Source: Meloidogyne chitwoodi
Lineage: Eukaryota > Nematoda > Chromadorea > Rhabditida > Meloidogynidae
Assembly (NCBI GenBank): GCA_015183035.1
Contig: JACZZP010000016.1
Location: 1,674,001 to 1,738,000 of the forward strand
Direction of reading: 5' to 3'
Length of the DNA stretch: 64,000 nucleotides
In this document: in pieces, positions 47,267 to 59,645 of the stretch
How positions within the stretch are numbered: the first letter of the stretch is position 1
Layout of the letters: each line of letters starts with the position of its first letter
The notes under the pieces: generated by a model
Seen by the model: only the letters and a program-made list of their open reading frames with translations
Told to the model about the DNA's origin: nothing
Database searches by the model: none
Program-made: the position numbers and the translations under genes

Positions 47267-47791
47267 AATTTTTAAATTTAACACAATTAAAAAAATATTT
47301 TGTACAAATTTATTTAAATATATAACTACAACTGACAAAATGTCTTATATTGTTTTTAAATTAAAAACTAAATATTGCCACAAAAAAAGTTAGAGAACCC
47401 CATACTAGAGAAGTCAACAAAGCAAGTGTTGGGCATATTATTTTTTTGGATAGGTAAAACCCGTGTATTTTGCGTATATTAGAGAGCTGCTTTGGAGTTT
47501 ACAAAAGAAACAGAATTAAAACTTTCCGGAAAGAAAATGCGTCTAATCAGAATTAAAACCTCCCAGAAGAGAAGATTTAACTTTCCGGAAAATACAAAGT
47601 TAAATCAGAATTAAAACTCACCGGAAAGATTTAATTCTGTTTAAATACTATTTTTTCGGAGAAACAGAATTAAAACTTTCCGGAGAGGAAAAAATGTAAA
47701 TTTCCGGAAAATACAATAGAATTAGTTAAATCAGAAAAATAATAAATATTAATTACAACTTTCCGGAAAGAAAAAGTAAATCAGAATTAAT
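47267..47791. repeat. 3' spacer filled with TTTCCGGAAA and CAGAATTAAAAC repeats
   Basis: The spacer between IFT20 and the QSOX stop contains at least seven forms of a TTTCCGGAAAG-like palindrome between 47519 and 47771, alternating with ACAGAATTAAAACT and TAAATCAGAATT. The units are irregularly spaced, 25-60 bp apart, not a strict tandem array. The same palindrome occurs in QSOX intron sequence at 48587-48604 and in the RhoGEF intron at 5452-5540. Confidence 0.75.
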
Positions 47792-50700
47792 TCATCGTTT
47801 GCTTCTACTCTTAGCACTATCACTATTTTTACTATGAGTTTTATGATACGGACGAACAGATCCATAATAACTAATCAAAAAATTGCGTATTTGTCGCCTG
47901 CTAAAGTGTCCACCAGAATGGCATTTTGGACAAAGAAAAAGTGGTGGGAATTGATATTTGGGAAATTGAGGGTCCTAAAAAGATTATTATTAAAAAAATA
48001 ATTTTTTTCAATACCTCAGTGTTTGCTCCATGTAAACGGTCATTTACAATATTATGAGCTCTCCATAAGTACATAAGCATATCATTTAATCGAAAAACTC
48101 TTTGTTCACTCATTGGAAATGTTTGAGTAGTCATTTTCATAAAATGTTGACGGCAATGTTCACAACCAAAAAATGAAGATACCCAGCCTTGAATTGCACG
48201 TAATGGACCTAAAGGATTTGGAGATGTTCCACCTAAAAATTAAAAAATAAAATTAAATTGAAATAAATTTTACGTACTATTTTTACTATGAGTGATTATT
48301 ACATTAGCAGTTAGTGCATGAAATGTAGTCCATAGTCCACAGGTGTAACCACGAAATTCTGAACTAGAACCTGCGCAATGTTGCCAAGTTGAATTCTGAA
48401 CAAATGGATAACCATAAACACGCTGAAAATAAGGTTAACTTCAGAATATTTCAGAACTTATTGGAATATTTTCAAATTAAAATCAGAATATTTTCAGAAT
48501 AATTTCAAAATAAAATCAGAATATTTCAGAACTTATTGGAATAATTTCAGAATAAAATCAGAACATTTTACCTACTAAAAACCTTCCGGAAAGAAAAACT
48601 TTCCGGAAAATATAAAATAATATTCTCTCTAGTACTCTCTCTTTTCTACCTCAACATTTTCAAATTGGTTTTTCCACTCTTCAACAGAAATAACAGCTGA
48701 CATTCTGCTTTCAAGTAATTTGCGTAAATGACCAAAAACCTGTTTTGCTCTCTCACTATTACGTAAATTAGTAGTTAATGTTGCGTCTATCATTGCACGT
48801 TTGCTGCGTAACTTTTCTGGGCCTGGGCTGAGAGTTTTTATTGGAAAATACTTTAAAAAAATTTAATTTTTTTTTAATTTATTCACTTGCCTCAGTTAAC
48901 AAGCTAATAAATGCATAAAGTTTTCGAAAGCGATCGCCTTCTATTGGTATTTCTGAACGAGTAACTTCATCCAATAATGCCATTCTCATCTAAATAATTT
49001 TTTTTTAATTAATTTTTTGAAAGAAAATTAATTTTTTGAAGAGTTACCGTCTTTAACATGTCAGTTTCAGAGACAAAATAAAGCTGTTTACATCTTTATA
49101 TAAAAATATTTTAATTAAAAAAATTTTTTTACGAAAAGCTGAAATTTTTAAATTAAAAAAAATTTACTTTTCAGGAGATTTTTCACAATCAATCAAATCT
49201 AAAGATGGTTTTGTTGTCTCAATATTTTGTTTTAGTTCACTATCTAATGAAAAGAACTGTCCAGGTTGTACCCTTTGCATTGCCTCATCAAGAGTTATAG
49301 GGCCTTTAAATTCCTCCATAAATATAGATTGTTGATTTCCACGTTTGAAAAGTGCAACATATGGGAATTTTGTTATTCCTGAAAGTTAAAAAAAAATTTT
49401 TTATTAGAAAAATGAAGTATTTTAAGAAAATTCTGAAACATTTTCGACCAGAATTTCTGAAATAGTTAACTAAAAATTCTGAAAAATTTATTTCTAATAG
49501 CTAACATCAATGAGGATATGTGTAAAAAATTTCACATTTCTATGTACTCAACTGGCCATTCTATAAGACTTTTTGTTCTTATGTTCCCTACGCACTACAA
49601 AGCTATGTTCCTTACCAAGCATAGAAACTAAAGGAGAAGAAGCAGATGCTCTTTGAACACCTATTTGTTGTTTATTAGGCCATAAATCAAGGATTGATTG
49701 AATTACTGATGGACTATCTATTTTCTCTTCAAAAATTATAAGTAAAAAGTTGGATGAAGGTTCAACTTTTTCCCACAGGTCTTCAAAGGTTGTTTGAGTA
49801 TCAACTTGTAAAGCATTGAGATTTGGCCAATCTTGATAATTTTTTAGTTTATATTCGTTGAGAACCTAAAAATAGGTAATACTCTTATAATTAACTAATA
49901 AATTTTATTACCAAAAGTATGACTCTAATGTACCTTTAAACTTAATTACAATTACTCCGAACATTAGAGTCAAAAAATAGTGAAACAAAAGAGCATTTTA
50001 CTTTATTAGGACATTAAAGTCTTAAGTTTAATTTACCTAAGTGCATTAGAGTCTTACAATTCCAACTCACCTTAGTTGTAAGAATATCCCTAAGACCACT
50101 TCCAGACAAAGCAGACTCAAATATCTGTCCATCAGTAAAAGTTTGTGCACTTCTCGGAAAATATTTTAACATTGGAAAGTAAGAAACCATATTTGATCGA
50201 CATATTTGACTGTTAAACGAATCGGCACAATTGACAGCTCCGACCGGAAAATGAAAAAAAAATTTGTTTTCTTTACAAAAATTATTATACACTTTAACTA
50301 CATCTGACCATCTTTTTGTGAGTAAAGCAAATTTCTTAAATGATCGGGCAAAAGCTCGACAATGACCACACCTTGAATATTTAAAATATATAAAACCCAA
50401 AAGATCACCTTGAACAAAGTGACTCTAATTGTTTATGAACTTATTGTTAGACTCTAATAGTATAATCATTTGAGAATGTGACTCTAATGGATAAGGCTTT
50501 GACAGACTCAAATAAACTATCAGACTCTAATGACATTTTAATATTTTGTTGATCTTTTAGTATATAACCCAACTCATCACTCACCAATCAGCGTAAAATT
50601 CGATAACAAAAGAGGTTATTCTTCCCCTTTCAAAAACAGTATCAGAAAAAGTGTCTTGATCCAAATGCCTAAAAATATCAAAAAAAAATAATTAAAAATT

Positions 50701-50855
50701 AAAGAAACCAACACAATAAAGTCAATTCCAGGTTGATATAAAAGAGGATTGCTTCCTTGAGGAATATAACTAATTGAAGCTTTTTTTGAATTTAAAGGAA
50801 CAAAAAAGAATAAAAATAAAATTAATTTTAAGTTTTTACTATTTATGCCCACCAT
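47792..50855 (-). CDS. Quiescin sulfhydryl oxidase (QSOX)
   Basis: Eleven exons (50713-50855, 50585-50668, 50071-50371, 49616-49865, 49168-49378, 49048-49093, 48891-48989, 48650-48850, 48278-48422, 48015-48232, 47792-47974) make 626 residues in frame. A signal peptide (LILFLFFFVPLNS) leads to a thioredoxin domain with active site WCGHC, split across the exon 2/3 junction. A degenerate second thioredoxin and a helical region follow. The FAD-binding Erv/ALR domain has FRGYTCGLWTTFHALT, then CEHC (FAD-proximal disulfide), a HNIVNDRL helix that stacks on the flavin, and CPKC. QSOX enzymes put disulfides into secreted proteins and make hydrogen peroxide. The intron between exons 7 and 8 has a GC donor (GAG|GCAAGT). 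No C-terminal membrane anchor is evident; the protein ends in a basic tail. Confidence 0.93.
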
Positions 50856-52548
50856 GGCATTTAAATTAAAAAAAAAAAATTTTTAATTTTCAAAATTTAT
50901 TTTTTTTCTAAAAAAAGTATTTAAAAATATAAGGAATTCTAAAATAATTTAAAATATTGAAGGAGTGAATTTTTAAAGGTATAAAAAGAGGGAAAAGTTA
51001 AAAAAACTACAAAATTTGCATAATTTAATTTTTCATCTTTTTTTTATATAATAAATCAAAAAATAAATTTTTTTAATAATTTTCCTATTTTTAAATAAAT
51101 AAAATTAAAAATAAAATTGTAAAAAAAGAAATATTTTAGGGGAAAAATATTTTTAAGGAAACAAAAATATGTATTTTTATTCAGAATTTTAGTGATAAAA
51201 TTCCCAAATTTTTAGAGGATTTGTCTAGAGAATATATTTAAACAAAATTTTATGTTTCTATAAATGTTTTAGTCAAAATTCTATAGGCACTCAAATTGTT
51301 GGCACCGAAACGTATTTTTTAAGAAAATTTAAGAAAAACAAGTAAATTATAAAATAAAAAAGGATTAAATTTCACGCTTTTTTTAAAAAAAATAAAATTT
51401 GCTCTTTGTAGTAAAAATTGATTTCCTAAATTAAAAAAAAAAGTTTAAAAAAATGTAGGTTACTCAACAGTTGACCTTTTTTCCCAGAAAAAAAAGAAAT
51501 AAGAGAAAACGGGAAAAAATCAAAATTGACACACACAAAAGAGCATTTTAGAGAGGAAAAAATGTTTTAAAAAGAAAAAAGGAAAAAAATTTTTTAATGT
51601 TAATTTTTGGCCAAATTTGTTTTATTGTTCTTCTAAATTATTGTTCTTTTTCCGAATTTTTTTCTTTTTTAAATTTATTTTCTCACCTTTTTAATAAATT
51701 AAAAAATTAGAGAATTAAATAATTAAAGGAAATATCAAACAATTTTAATAGAGGGTCTCAAGAGTCTCAGAAATATTTACTCGAGACTCTAGTGATTTTA
51801 TTAAATTTAATTTAATATTTTTGAAAAATTTAATTTTCAAAAATTTTAATAAAATTTCCAATTATTATCTGTCCTTAACTAGTAAAATTCAATAAATAAA
51901 AAAATTGCGAAATTCTTTTTTTTTTTAATTTAAATGATAAATGGTAATAAAAATAAACAAATATAGTAGATATATTTATAAAAATATTTTTAATGTAATA
52001 AAATAAAATTTAATAGGAAAATTTAATATATTAATTTTAAATATATGACTCATCTTTCTTTAAAAAATATTTAAAAAAATAAAAGGAGGTACATTAGAGT
52101 CTCACAATTATAACTTTTTTAAAGATAATTTTGAGACTCTAATGTTTATATATAAATAAATATATTTATTTATTTATTGTTCTGTCAGAATAAAAATTTA
52201 TTTATTTATTTTTAAAAAAGCTTAAAATGATTGCAAAAAATAAAAAAGAAGCGAGAAAAAGGTCGTCGAAGCAAACAACCGTTCTCTATAGAATAACAAT
52301 ATAAGAGGGCAAATAACAAAATAAATAAATAAAATATATTACTAATAGTAGACAAAACACTTAAAATATATTTTTAGGACAAATTTAACAATTATTTATG
52401 AAAAAAGAAAATTTATTTTAGATAAATTAAAAATTGACCGTTTTGAGGATTTACCGTTTTGAGTTATTATATTTAAATTATTGGAGTTAATTTCTCTCTT
52501 ATTTTTGACCATTTTGATGAATTATTTGTTCTCTCAATTATTAATTTC
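50856..52548. other. AT-rich intergenic region upstream of the hAT element
   Basis: About 1.7 kb. The first part should contain the QSOX promoter. The rest is very AT-rich with long A and T runs. Short dispersed words occur, such as GGCACCGAAACG at 51301 and TTAGAGTCTC near 52093. No coding exon is supported. Confidence 0.4.
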
Positions 52549-53348
52549 TAGAGCTGTTCCAAGAGTCTTGGTCTTGGTGGTCTTGGTTTTCTTGGTTTTT
52601 TTTGGTCTTGGTCTTGGGTCTTGGCTTGTAGGTCTTGGTCTTGGGTCTTGGCTTGTAAGTCTTGGTCTTGGGTCTTGGTTATTTTTGGTCTTGGTGTGAT
52701 ACCATAGGGGGACCAAGCACAATTTTGGGGAAAAATTTTGGCAAGAGGTTTAAAAATTAAAAAAATTTTTTGCCTGCGGCGCTGAAAATGGTTAATATTT
52801 GGCAACTAATGCAATAATTTTTTCAAATTTTCGCCTGCGGCGCTAAACTTGCGAGGTTTTACATTTTCTAAAGGTACTTAATATATTTGTCATGTGTAAA
52901 TAAATAATTAAACTCAGAGTCCTCTTGAATCACTGGTATATGATCCAATTAAATTTTGGGAGAAAGACTTATCACACCCAACAATTAAACAGCTTGCGAA
53001 AATTTTTCTTTGTTCACCACCAAGCACAGTAGAGCGAGAAAGAATATTTTCGATTCTTGGAGAAATTTACAAGCCAAAACGGCTTTCTTTTAGTAGCACT
53101 CATGCTAAACAGCAATTGTTCTTACATTTTAATTATGATTTTGGGGATTTATAATAAATTTTAATGAATTTAATTTTTTGTATATATTAAAAATTTTTAG
53201 TCTTGGTCTTGGGTCTTGGTCTTGGGTCTTGGTCTTGGGTCTTGGTCTTGTTTTTCTTGGTTTTTTTTTGGTCTTGGTCTTGGTCTTGGGTCTTGGTTAT
53301 AAGTCTTGGTCTTGGGTCTTGGTTATTTTTGGTCTTGGAACAGCTCTA
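52549..53348 (+). mobile_element. hAT-derived transposon with 8-bp TSD and GTCTTGG arrays
   Basis: An 800-bp element flanked by TTAATTTC on both sides (52541-52548 and 53349-53356). Its terminal inverted repeats are TAGAGCTGTTCCAAGA, which fits the hAT consensus. Inside each end is an array of GTCTTGG words (52565-52697 and about 53199-53335), both in the same orientation, unlike the true termini. Between them, up to 53154, lies a C-terminal hAT transposase fragment with PLESLVYDPIKFWEK, IKQLAKIFLCSPPSTVERER and FSILGEIYKPKR. This is the hAT dimerisation region. The catalytic part is missing, so the element is non-autonomous. Two CCTGCGGCGCT copies lie between the left array and the fragment. 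Confidence 0.9.
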
Positions 53349-54669
53349 TTAATTTCTCAATAATTGTGAAAAAAAAACTTGAGAGTTTTTGTAAATACAA
53401 TTTTTGAAAAAATGCTAAAATGGATAAAAAAGACAAAAATACACACGCAAAATAGAGGGGATTACGTAAAAAAAGTATGTAAATATTTGCACAAAATAAA
53501 ATGTGAACATTAAAAATAAATGCTGCAAAAAAAAATAAATGAAAAAATAAAAAATAAATAAAATTATATATTTTTATAATAAAAAAGAGATTTTATCAAG
53601 GTCAAAAAAATTAAACAAAAATAAAAAGTGAGCACAAAAATGCCATAAAATTTGAAGGTTAAATATATTTAATTATTTTTTAAGATCAAAAAACCCTTTT
53701 ATTTATGTATTTTTTTAGAAATAAATTGACAAAAATGTCAATTTATTTTAAGGTCAATATAGGAAAATTCTGGCACCGAACTGGCCAAATAGAGGATTAA
53801 AATTTAAAATTTTTTTTAATTAATAAACTCGAAGAGCGAACTCTGACTGAAAAATAAAATAAGGAGAACTAACAAAATTTTATCGAAAGAATAATTAATT
53901 GCTTTTATAATAAATATATTTTACACAAAATTAAATATTTTTTAGTTAAATTATTTTTTATTATTTTTTACTGTCCTATTATTGCCTAATAAAAAAAATA
54001 AAAAATATAAAACGATCAATGACACAAATAAAATAGCAAGTTGATGTGAATAAATAAAAATATAAAAAAAAGGGAAAAGTCCGATTAGCTCGCTTGGAAT
54101 TTAATAAAATTGAGGAGAAAATAAAAGGAATTAAATACAAAATTAAAGGGAAAACCAAAGAATTAAGGACAAACAAAATAAATAAATAATTTTATTTTAT
54201 TTTTAAAAAAAGTAAATATTTAAATTAAAAATATATTATTATTTAATTAAATTAATTAATTTTAATAAATACCCTCGTGACAATTCACCGAAATTAAAAA
54301 ATTTAAAATAAAAAGAAAGATTTCTGATTTTTTTGGATTTTAAACTTTTTTTAAAGTTAAAAAGATATGTAGATTTATTTGTAATTAAAAATTATTTTTT
54401 TGTTTGTTAAAAAATAATAGTAAAATATTTATAATAAGTAAAATGTCTTAAAAACCTATTTTAACAATTATTTTGTTTTAAATTTTATTTATTTTTATGT
54501 TTTTTGGCAAAATGTTTATTTTTGACATTTTATCTGTTTTTCTCTAATTTATGAGTATTTTTTCTTTAACGATTTTTAAAATTTTTATTTTATTTTTGTT
54601 AATTTTAAAATTTAATTTATTATTTTTAGCTATTTACAAGCCTTATTAATTTAATTTAATTAAAAAAAA
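53349..54669. other. AT-rich intergenic region before the epimerase gene
   Basis: About 1.3 kb, mostly A/T runs. A GGCACCGAACTGG word lies at about 53771. The minus-strand open frame at 53979-54176 is hydrophobic by composition and has no supporting features. The 3' end should include the epimerase promoter. Confidence 0.4.
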
Positions 54670-57100
54670 ATGTTTTTTATTCCAAAACCTTTTTTAATTT
54701 TATTAATTATTTCAATAATATTTTTATTATTTTTAATACTTCGATTACCTTCAATTTCTTATCAAACTAATAATAATAATTGTCAACAACATTTATGGAC
54801 TTCTTCTGAGAATAATAATTTAAATAATTTTTCTCATCCTATAAATTGTTTCATTGATGGTTTATTTTTTAAATTAAAATAAGAGTTTTTCTTTTTGGGA
54901 TTTTTCTGAATTATCCAGATTAAAAAATTAAAAAAAAAAGTTTTGATTTTATTTAAAAACTTGGAGGACTTTTTAATACGGTAAACTATGACAAAATTCC
55001 ATAACGACAAAATGACAGTATAGGGAAATTTTGCTTTTTCGTCAACATTACTTGATAAAAATTATTAAATTTTTAGGAAAACAAAAAATAATTCCTTGTA
55101 TTCAACAAAATGATTTAAAAGAAGTATTTATTCCATTCAATTCCTTTTTAAAAAAACAATTTGATCTTTTTGGTGAAACTGATAAAAGTTTGTTTTTGAA
55201 AATTTCTTTTTAAATTAAATTTTTAATTAAGAAAATAATTCTTTTGAATATTTTACTTCAAATATTCCTTTACGAAATAAAAACAAAAATAATATTGGAG
55301 GACCGATTGAACAATTTAATAATGTAGCTATTCGTCCACGAATTAAATGTTTAAAACCTGAAAATGGTAAAAAATAAAATAATTTAAAGAGTTTTGATTT
55401 TTAAAGTTCGCAACTTTTCTCCTTTTAATTAATTTGTAAATTTGCGGATAAAATTTGCGGACTTTTACAGGCAAAAATATTTTTTTCTTATTTAAGGTTT
55501 TCCAATGAGTATACAATGGAATAAAATTCCCTATTTTTACCCTGTTCAAATACTTCAATTTGGCTTTGATTATTTTACGAGAAATCGAACAGAGAAAAGA
55601 AAACTTGTGGAAAGAAGGTTATCAGAAGGAAAAAATTTATTATTAAATCTTTCGAATGGAGAGCAAGGTTTTTATTATTTAAAATTATTTAAAATATTTT
55701 CAAAAGTCAAGTAAATTTTGGATTATTTCCTGATTTGCCTATTTTGCTTTTTTCTGCAAAACTTTTGTCTTCTGAAGCTTTTTTTGAAATAATTTTTGTT
55801 GGAAAAAATGAACAAAAATTATATTTGAAATTTCGTCAATGGCCGAATGATCAAGGAAGGTGTGTTTGGCATTTAAATATTAATGAAGAAGGAAATGTAA
55901 GAAAATTAGTATTATTTTTAAATTTATTTTTAATTTTTTAAAGTTATCTTTTGCTTATTCTCTTGAAGAAAATCGAAAAAATAGTAATTTTATTGAATTT
56001 CTTTTGGATTTGCCTATTTTTGTATTAAAAGCATTAAATCTCTTAAAAAATAGTAAATATTCTTATATTAATTCTTCAATCTTTTCTCCAAAATTTATTA
56101 AATTTTCTGGACCATTACAACTTAAAATAGACACTTTTCGTCAGAAGAATTTTGCCCATAATGAAATGTTTGTTTTTTTAATATTTTTTTTAAAATTATT
56201 TTTTAGTTTTATGCGAGTAGCAGAATGGCTTTTAAAAAGTCAAGATGAGAGGGGAGGATGGTAAACGAATATTCTTTATTTTTTCTTTAAAATTTTTTTT
56301 TTTATTTTTTTTAAATTTTAACTTTTTTTAGGCCAGTCCAAGTCGAAAGAATTTTTACTAATAATAAAGAAGAGGACCATAAATTTGTTTTATCATCAGG
56401 TTGGTATAGTGCTATGATACAAGGTTTTTTTTTAATTTTAATTTTTAAATTATTAATTTATTAAAAAATAATTTTAGGTCATGCTCTTAGTTTTTTGTCT
56501 AGAGCATTTAACACAACTGGGGACAAAAGATTTTTGTTAGCTGGTGAAAGGGCTTGTGCTTTGTTTGAATTGGTTTATTTTTATTATTTTTAAAAATATA
56601 AATTGACCAAAATTTTGATTGAAATTTATTTTTTTAACTGACTGAATTTATCAAAAATTTCAAAAAAATTAAATTTTTTTTCAAAGCCTTCAACTCAAGG
56701 AGGAATAAAAAATCAACTTTTTGGTTATGATTGGTATGAAGAATATCCAACTATTCCAACTGGAACTTTTGTTTTAAATGGATTTATTTATTCATTAATT
56801 GGTTTAAATGATTTTTCTCAATTTAGCAATTTTTCAAAAAATTTGTTTGTTATTGGACTAAAATCTTTACGTTCACTTTCTCCACTTTTTGATACTGGAC
56901 AACGTTCTTTATATGATTTAAGACATGTACAAATAATTAATGGTAATAATATAAGGCCAAATATTGCACGTTGGGATTATCATTCTTTGCATATTTTACT
57001 TTTTGATTATTTATATTTAATTACTGGAGATGTTTTATTTAAAAAAATATCAAAAAGATGGTTAGATTATGCTCATGGTTTGCAAATTAAACATAATTAA
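54670..57100 (+). CDS. hse-5: Heparan sulfate D-glucuronyl C5-epimerase
   Basis: Ten exons (54670-54859, 55077-55172, 55232-55366, 55497-55667, 55712-55896, 55944-56167, 56207-56260, 56332-56423, 56478-56572, 56687-57100) encode 551 residues in frame. It is a type II membrane protein: a short cytosolic start, an anchor around residues 8-26 (FLILLIISIIFLLFLILRL), then a lumenal catalytic region. Family blocks are FIPFNSFLKKQFDLFG, MSIQWNKIPYFYPVQILQFG, DERGGWPVQVERIF, SSGWYSAMIQGHALSFLSRA, YDWYEEYPTIPTGTFVLNG and the C-terminal NIARWDYHSLH, which holds catalytic-region Tyr and Arg residues. It converts glucuronic acid to iduronic acid in heparan sulfate in the Golgi. It converges with the minus-strand GnT-I gene, 411 bp away; both make Golgi glycans but in different pathways. 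Confidence 0.94.
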
Positions 57101-57511
57101 TTTTTATTTTTTATTTATTTTTGATTTTAAAAAGAGAGAGAAAAATGTATATAGAAATATATTAATTGGGGTAAAAATATTTATTTATAAAAATATATTT
57201 TTGTATATTTTACAATTTTTTAAACTGAAAATTTTCGGTATAGTATAAGAGCTTTTTTCTCTCTTTAGTTAAAATAAATAATTTATTTTTGATCTCTTTA
57301 CTTATTTATAAAATATTTTTAAATAAAAATTTAATTCTTTTATTACTATTAAAAATTAAAGAAAGGCCATATAGTAGTAAAAATAGAAAATAAAATGGAA
57401 TATACATATATTAAAAAATTGAGCTGAAAGTGTACAATAAAATATTAAAAATTACAAAAAATAATTAAAGCACTGGCAACTGAGAAAGAATAAAAAAAAT
57501 ATTTAAAAATT
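57101..57511. other. Convergent 3' spacer between epimerase and GnT-I genes
   Basis: A 411-bp AT-rich region between two facing stop codons, presumably both 3' UTRs. Nothing else is recognisable. Confidence 0.4.
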
Positions 57512-59318
57512 TTAAAGTCCATCCAAAACGTCACGAGGTGCTTCCCATTTAGAATTATAACCTTTCCATTTTGAAGGGACAATAAATACTCTATTGCCTT
57601 TAATAAATAAGGAAATAATACCAAAATAAGCTGTTCTTGGTACTCCTGCCTTAAGAATAAAAAGTTTTAAATTTTTATTAAATTCTGTTTATATATTCAG
57701 AAATGTCAAAAAATAAATATTTTTAAATTTTTAAAAACCTTTGTATCAGCCATTATTCCAATTTTTCTTGCAATAATCAAAAAATCGTCCATAGATTCGT
57801 ACTCTATTCTATATTCATTTTGACCATTTTCTTCAACATTTTTTATCAAAAGTTCATTTACAGAAATGTTTTGAAGAGAATAAACTTTCTTTTGAAATAA
57901 ATTATCATATTTTTGATTTAAAAGATAACTCAAATCTAATTTGCCAAAATTTATTGGTTCTTGATTGAGAAAAATTCTTTTTAGATGACGATTAAAGAAT
58001 AAACCACTAAAAGTTTTTTTTAAATTATTTTAAAGAAATAAATATTCTCAAATACCCACTAGCTCCTTTCTGCCCAAAATCAGTCATTGCAGTACGTGAT
58101 AATTCTGGTCTTATACAACTTCTATTTTTACGTTGTTCTGGTTCTCTTATAAAATCATCCCAAAAACCAAATGGCCAACGTGAATTAATTTCATTCCAAA
58201 ACTGTCTAAAAAAGATTTTTAAAAAACAATTAAAAGTCTCAAAAAACCTTGTCATCATCCATCCAAGTCCAGGAAAGAAGTCTGACCTGTAGAGAAGTTT
58301 ATTTGCATTTTTGTCAATAAATTCTGGTGTTCCATTATCATTCCAAGCCGAAACACAAAAAAGTGTTTTATCTAATTCTAGAAGAGGTCTAGTAGCTAAA
58401 AAATAATCAAAAAAGTCTGGAGAAATATCCAAATCATCTAAAAAAATAAAAAAAAATTCAAAAGAAAAAATAATAAAAAAACCTTCAGTAATTATAATAG
58501 AAGAATAACTCATTTTATCAAAAATGTGATTTAATGCCAATTTATAATGCCTTGAAATTTTGTAGTAAACAGCAAATTGTCTGTGTTGTGGTGGAACTTT
58601 AATTCTGGCAGTTTCACTGCTTATATGCTTAAATTTAAGAGAAATAAACTTAAAATGTTGTTTTATTATTTTTTAAAAGTTTAAATTGTAAAAAACAAGG
58701 AAAAAAGAAAAACACAAAATTAACGAACTAAACCAAAATGACATAACTACTTAATAAAAATTAAAAAAGCAAACCTTAATATACTGAACATGTTTTTCAA
58801 ATTCCGAGACTACAGATTTAATTTCTCGATTATCACAATCCTGACTTACAATAATAGGAAATTGTTCTTCTCTACTTTTTCTAAATCTGATAAAAAATAA
58901 AACAAAATAAATTTAAAGAAAACCTTAACAATTTTATTAAATGTTCTCTCAAAGCAATAGGTCTATTACAAGCAAATACAACAACAGGAATAGGTTCTAA
59001 CCAAGGTTTTAGAGGTAATTCCAAATTTTTAATTATTTGAGCATGTGGATGTTGAATAAATCTTTTGTCAATAACACCGTCTAATTCTTCTAATTCTCTT
59101 TTTTCTTTTATTAAGGATTTTTCAAAGTCATTTAATTTGTCATTAAATTGTTTTAAAACTTCAGAATCGAAGGAAGACTTTAAAAAAATAAATAAAAATA
59201 TTTAAATTTATAAAATAACCTTTGTCAATTGTAGAGAACTGTGAATAATTAAAATAAATGTACAGAAAAATCCAAAAGTAAAAATAATTAATATCTTCTT
59301 TACAATTTTACGATTCAT
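57512..59318 (-). CDS. Alpha-1,3-mannosyl-glycoprotein beta-1,2-GlcNAc transferase (GnT-I/MGAT1)
   Basis: Eight exons (59220-59318, 58924-59177, 58775-58886, 58483-58627, 58248-58437, 58056-58205, 57739-58006, 57512-57649) encode 451 residues, close to the usual 445. An N-terminal signal anchor ([17 protein letters not shown]) is followed by a coiled stem and a GT13 catalytic domain. Seen in order: [24 protein letters not shown], the metal-binding [65 protein letters not shown] and [13 protein letters not shown]. GnT-I adds the GlcNAc that starts hybrid and complex N-glycans in the medial Golgi. C. elegans has three paralogues (gly-12, gly-13, gly-14), and I cannot say which this matches. Confidence 0.95.
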
Positions 59319-59360
59319 CCAACATCAAAAAATCTAAATATAATAAAAAAAATCAGTTCT

Positions 59361-59523
59361 TCAACTTTTGCGCCGCCAACATTTACGCCGCGACACTTGC
59401 ACCGCGATTTTTCGGCGCATAATAAGGGCACCAAGTTTTCAAAGTTAATGACGCCGAAAGGTTGCGCCTAAAGATCGCAGCGAAAATTGTTGGCGGCACA
59501 AAAGTCGGCGTACCAAAAAGTCA
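59361..59523. mobile_element. GC-rich imperfect inverted repeat (possible MITE)
   Basis: The left part holds ACTTTTGCGCCGCCAACATT and CCGCGA; the right part holds the complement of these (TCGCAGCGAAAATTGTTGGC, GGCACAAAAGT). The arms are about 45 bp with several mismatches and bulges. It is full of GCCGC/GCGCC words in otherwise AT-rich DNA and lies in the 327-bp spacer between the GnT-I start and the next gene, so it may affect either promoter. Ends and target duplication could not be fixed. Confidence 0.45.
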
Positions 59524-59645
59524 ACAAATTTATTAAAAAATTTAATTTTAAATAGAGTCTAAAAGAAAATAGTGAACGGCGCAAGGGAGAGTTCAGTTGA
59601 GTCACAGTTATAAATACCTCAGAGAATTAAAAAAAATAATTAGGT

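Noticed and set aside
52481..53363. Open frames rich in Leu-Gly-Ser-Trp or Asp-Gln-Pro repeats
   Set aside because: They are products of the GTCTTGG arrays inside the hAT element, read in different frames.
53979..54176. Hydrophobic 65-codon minus-strand open frame
   Set aside because: Phe/Ile richness is expected from AT-rich sequence; there is no supporting signal.
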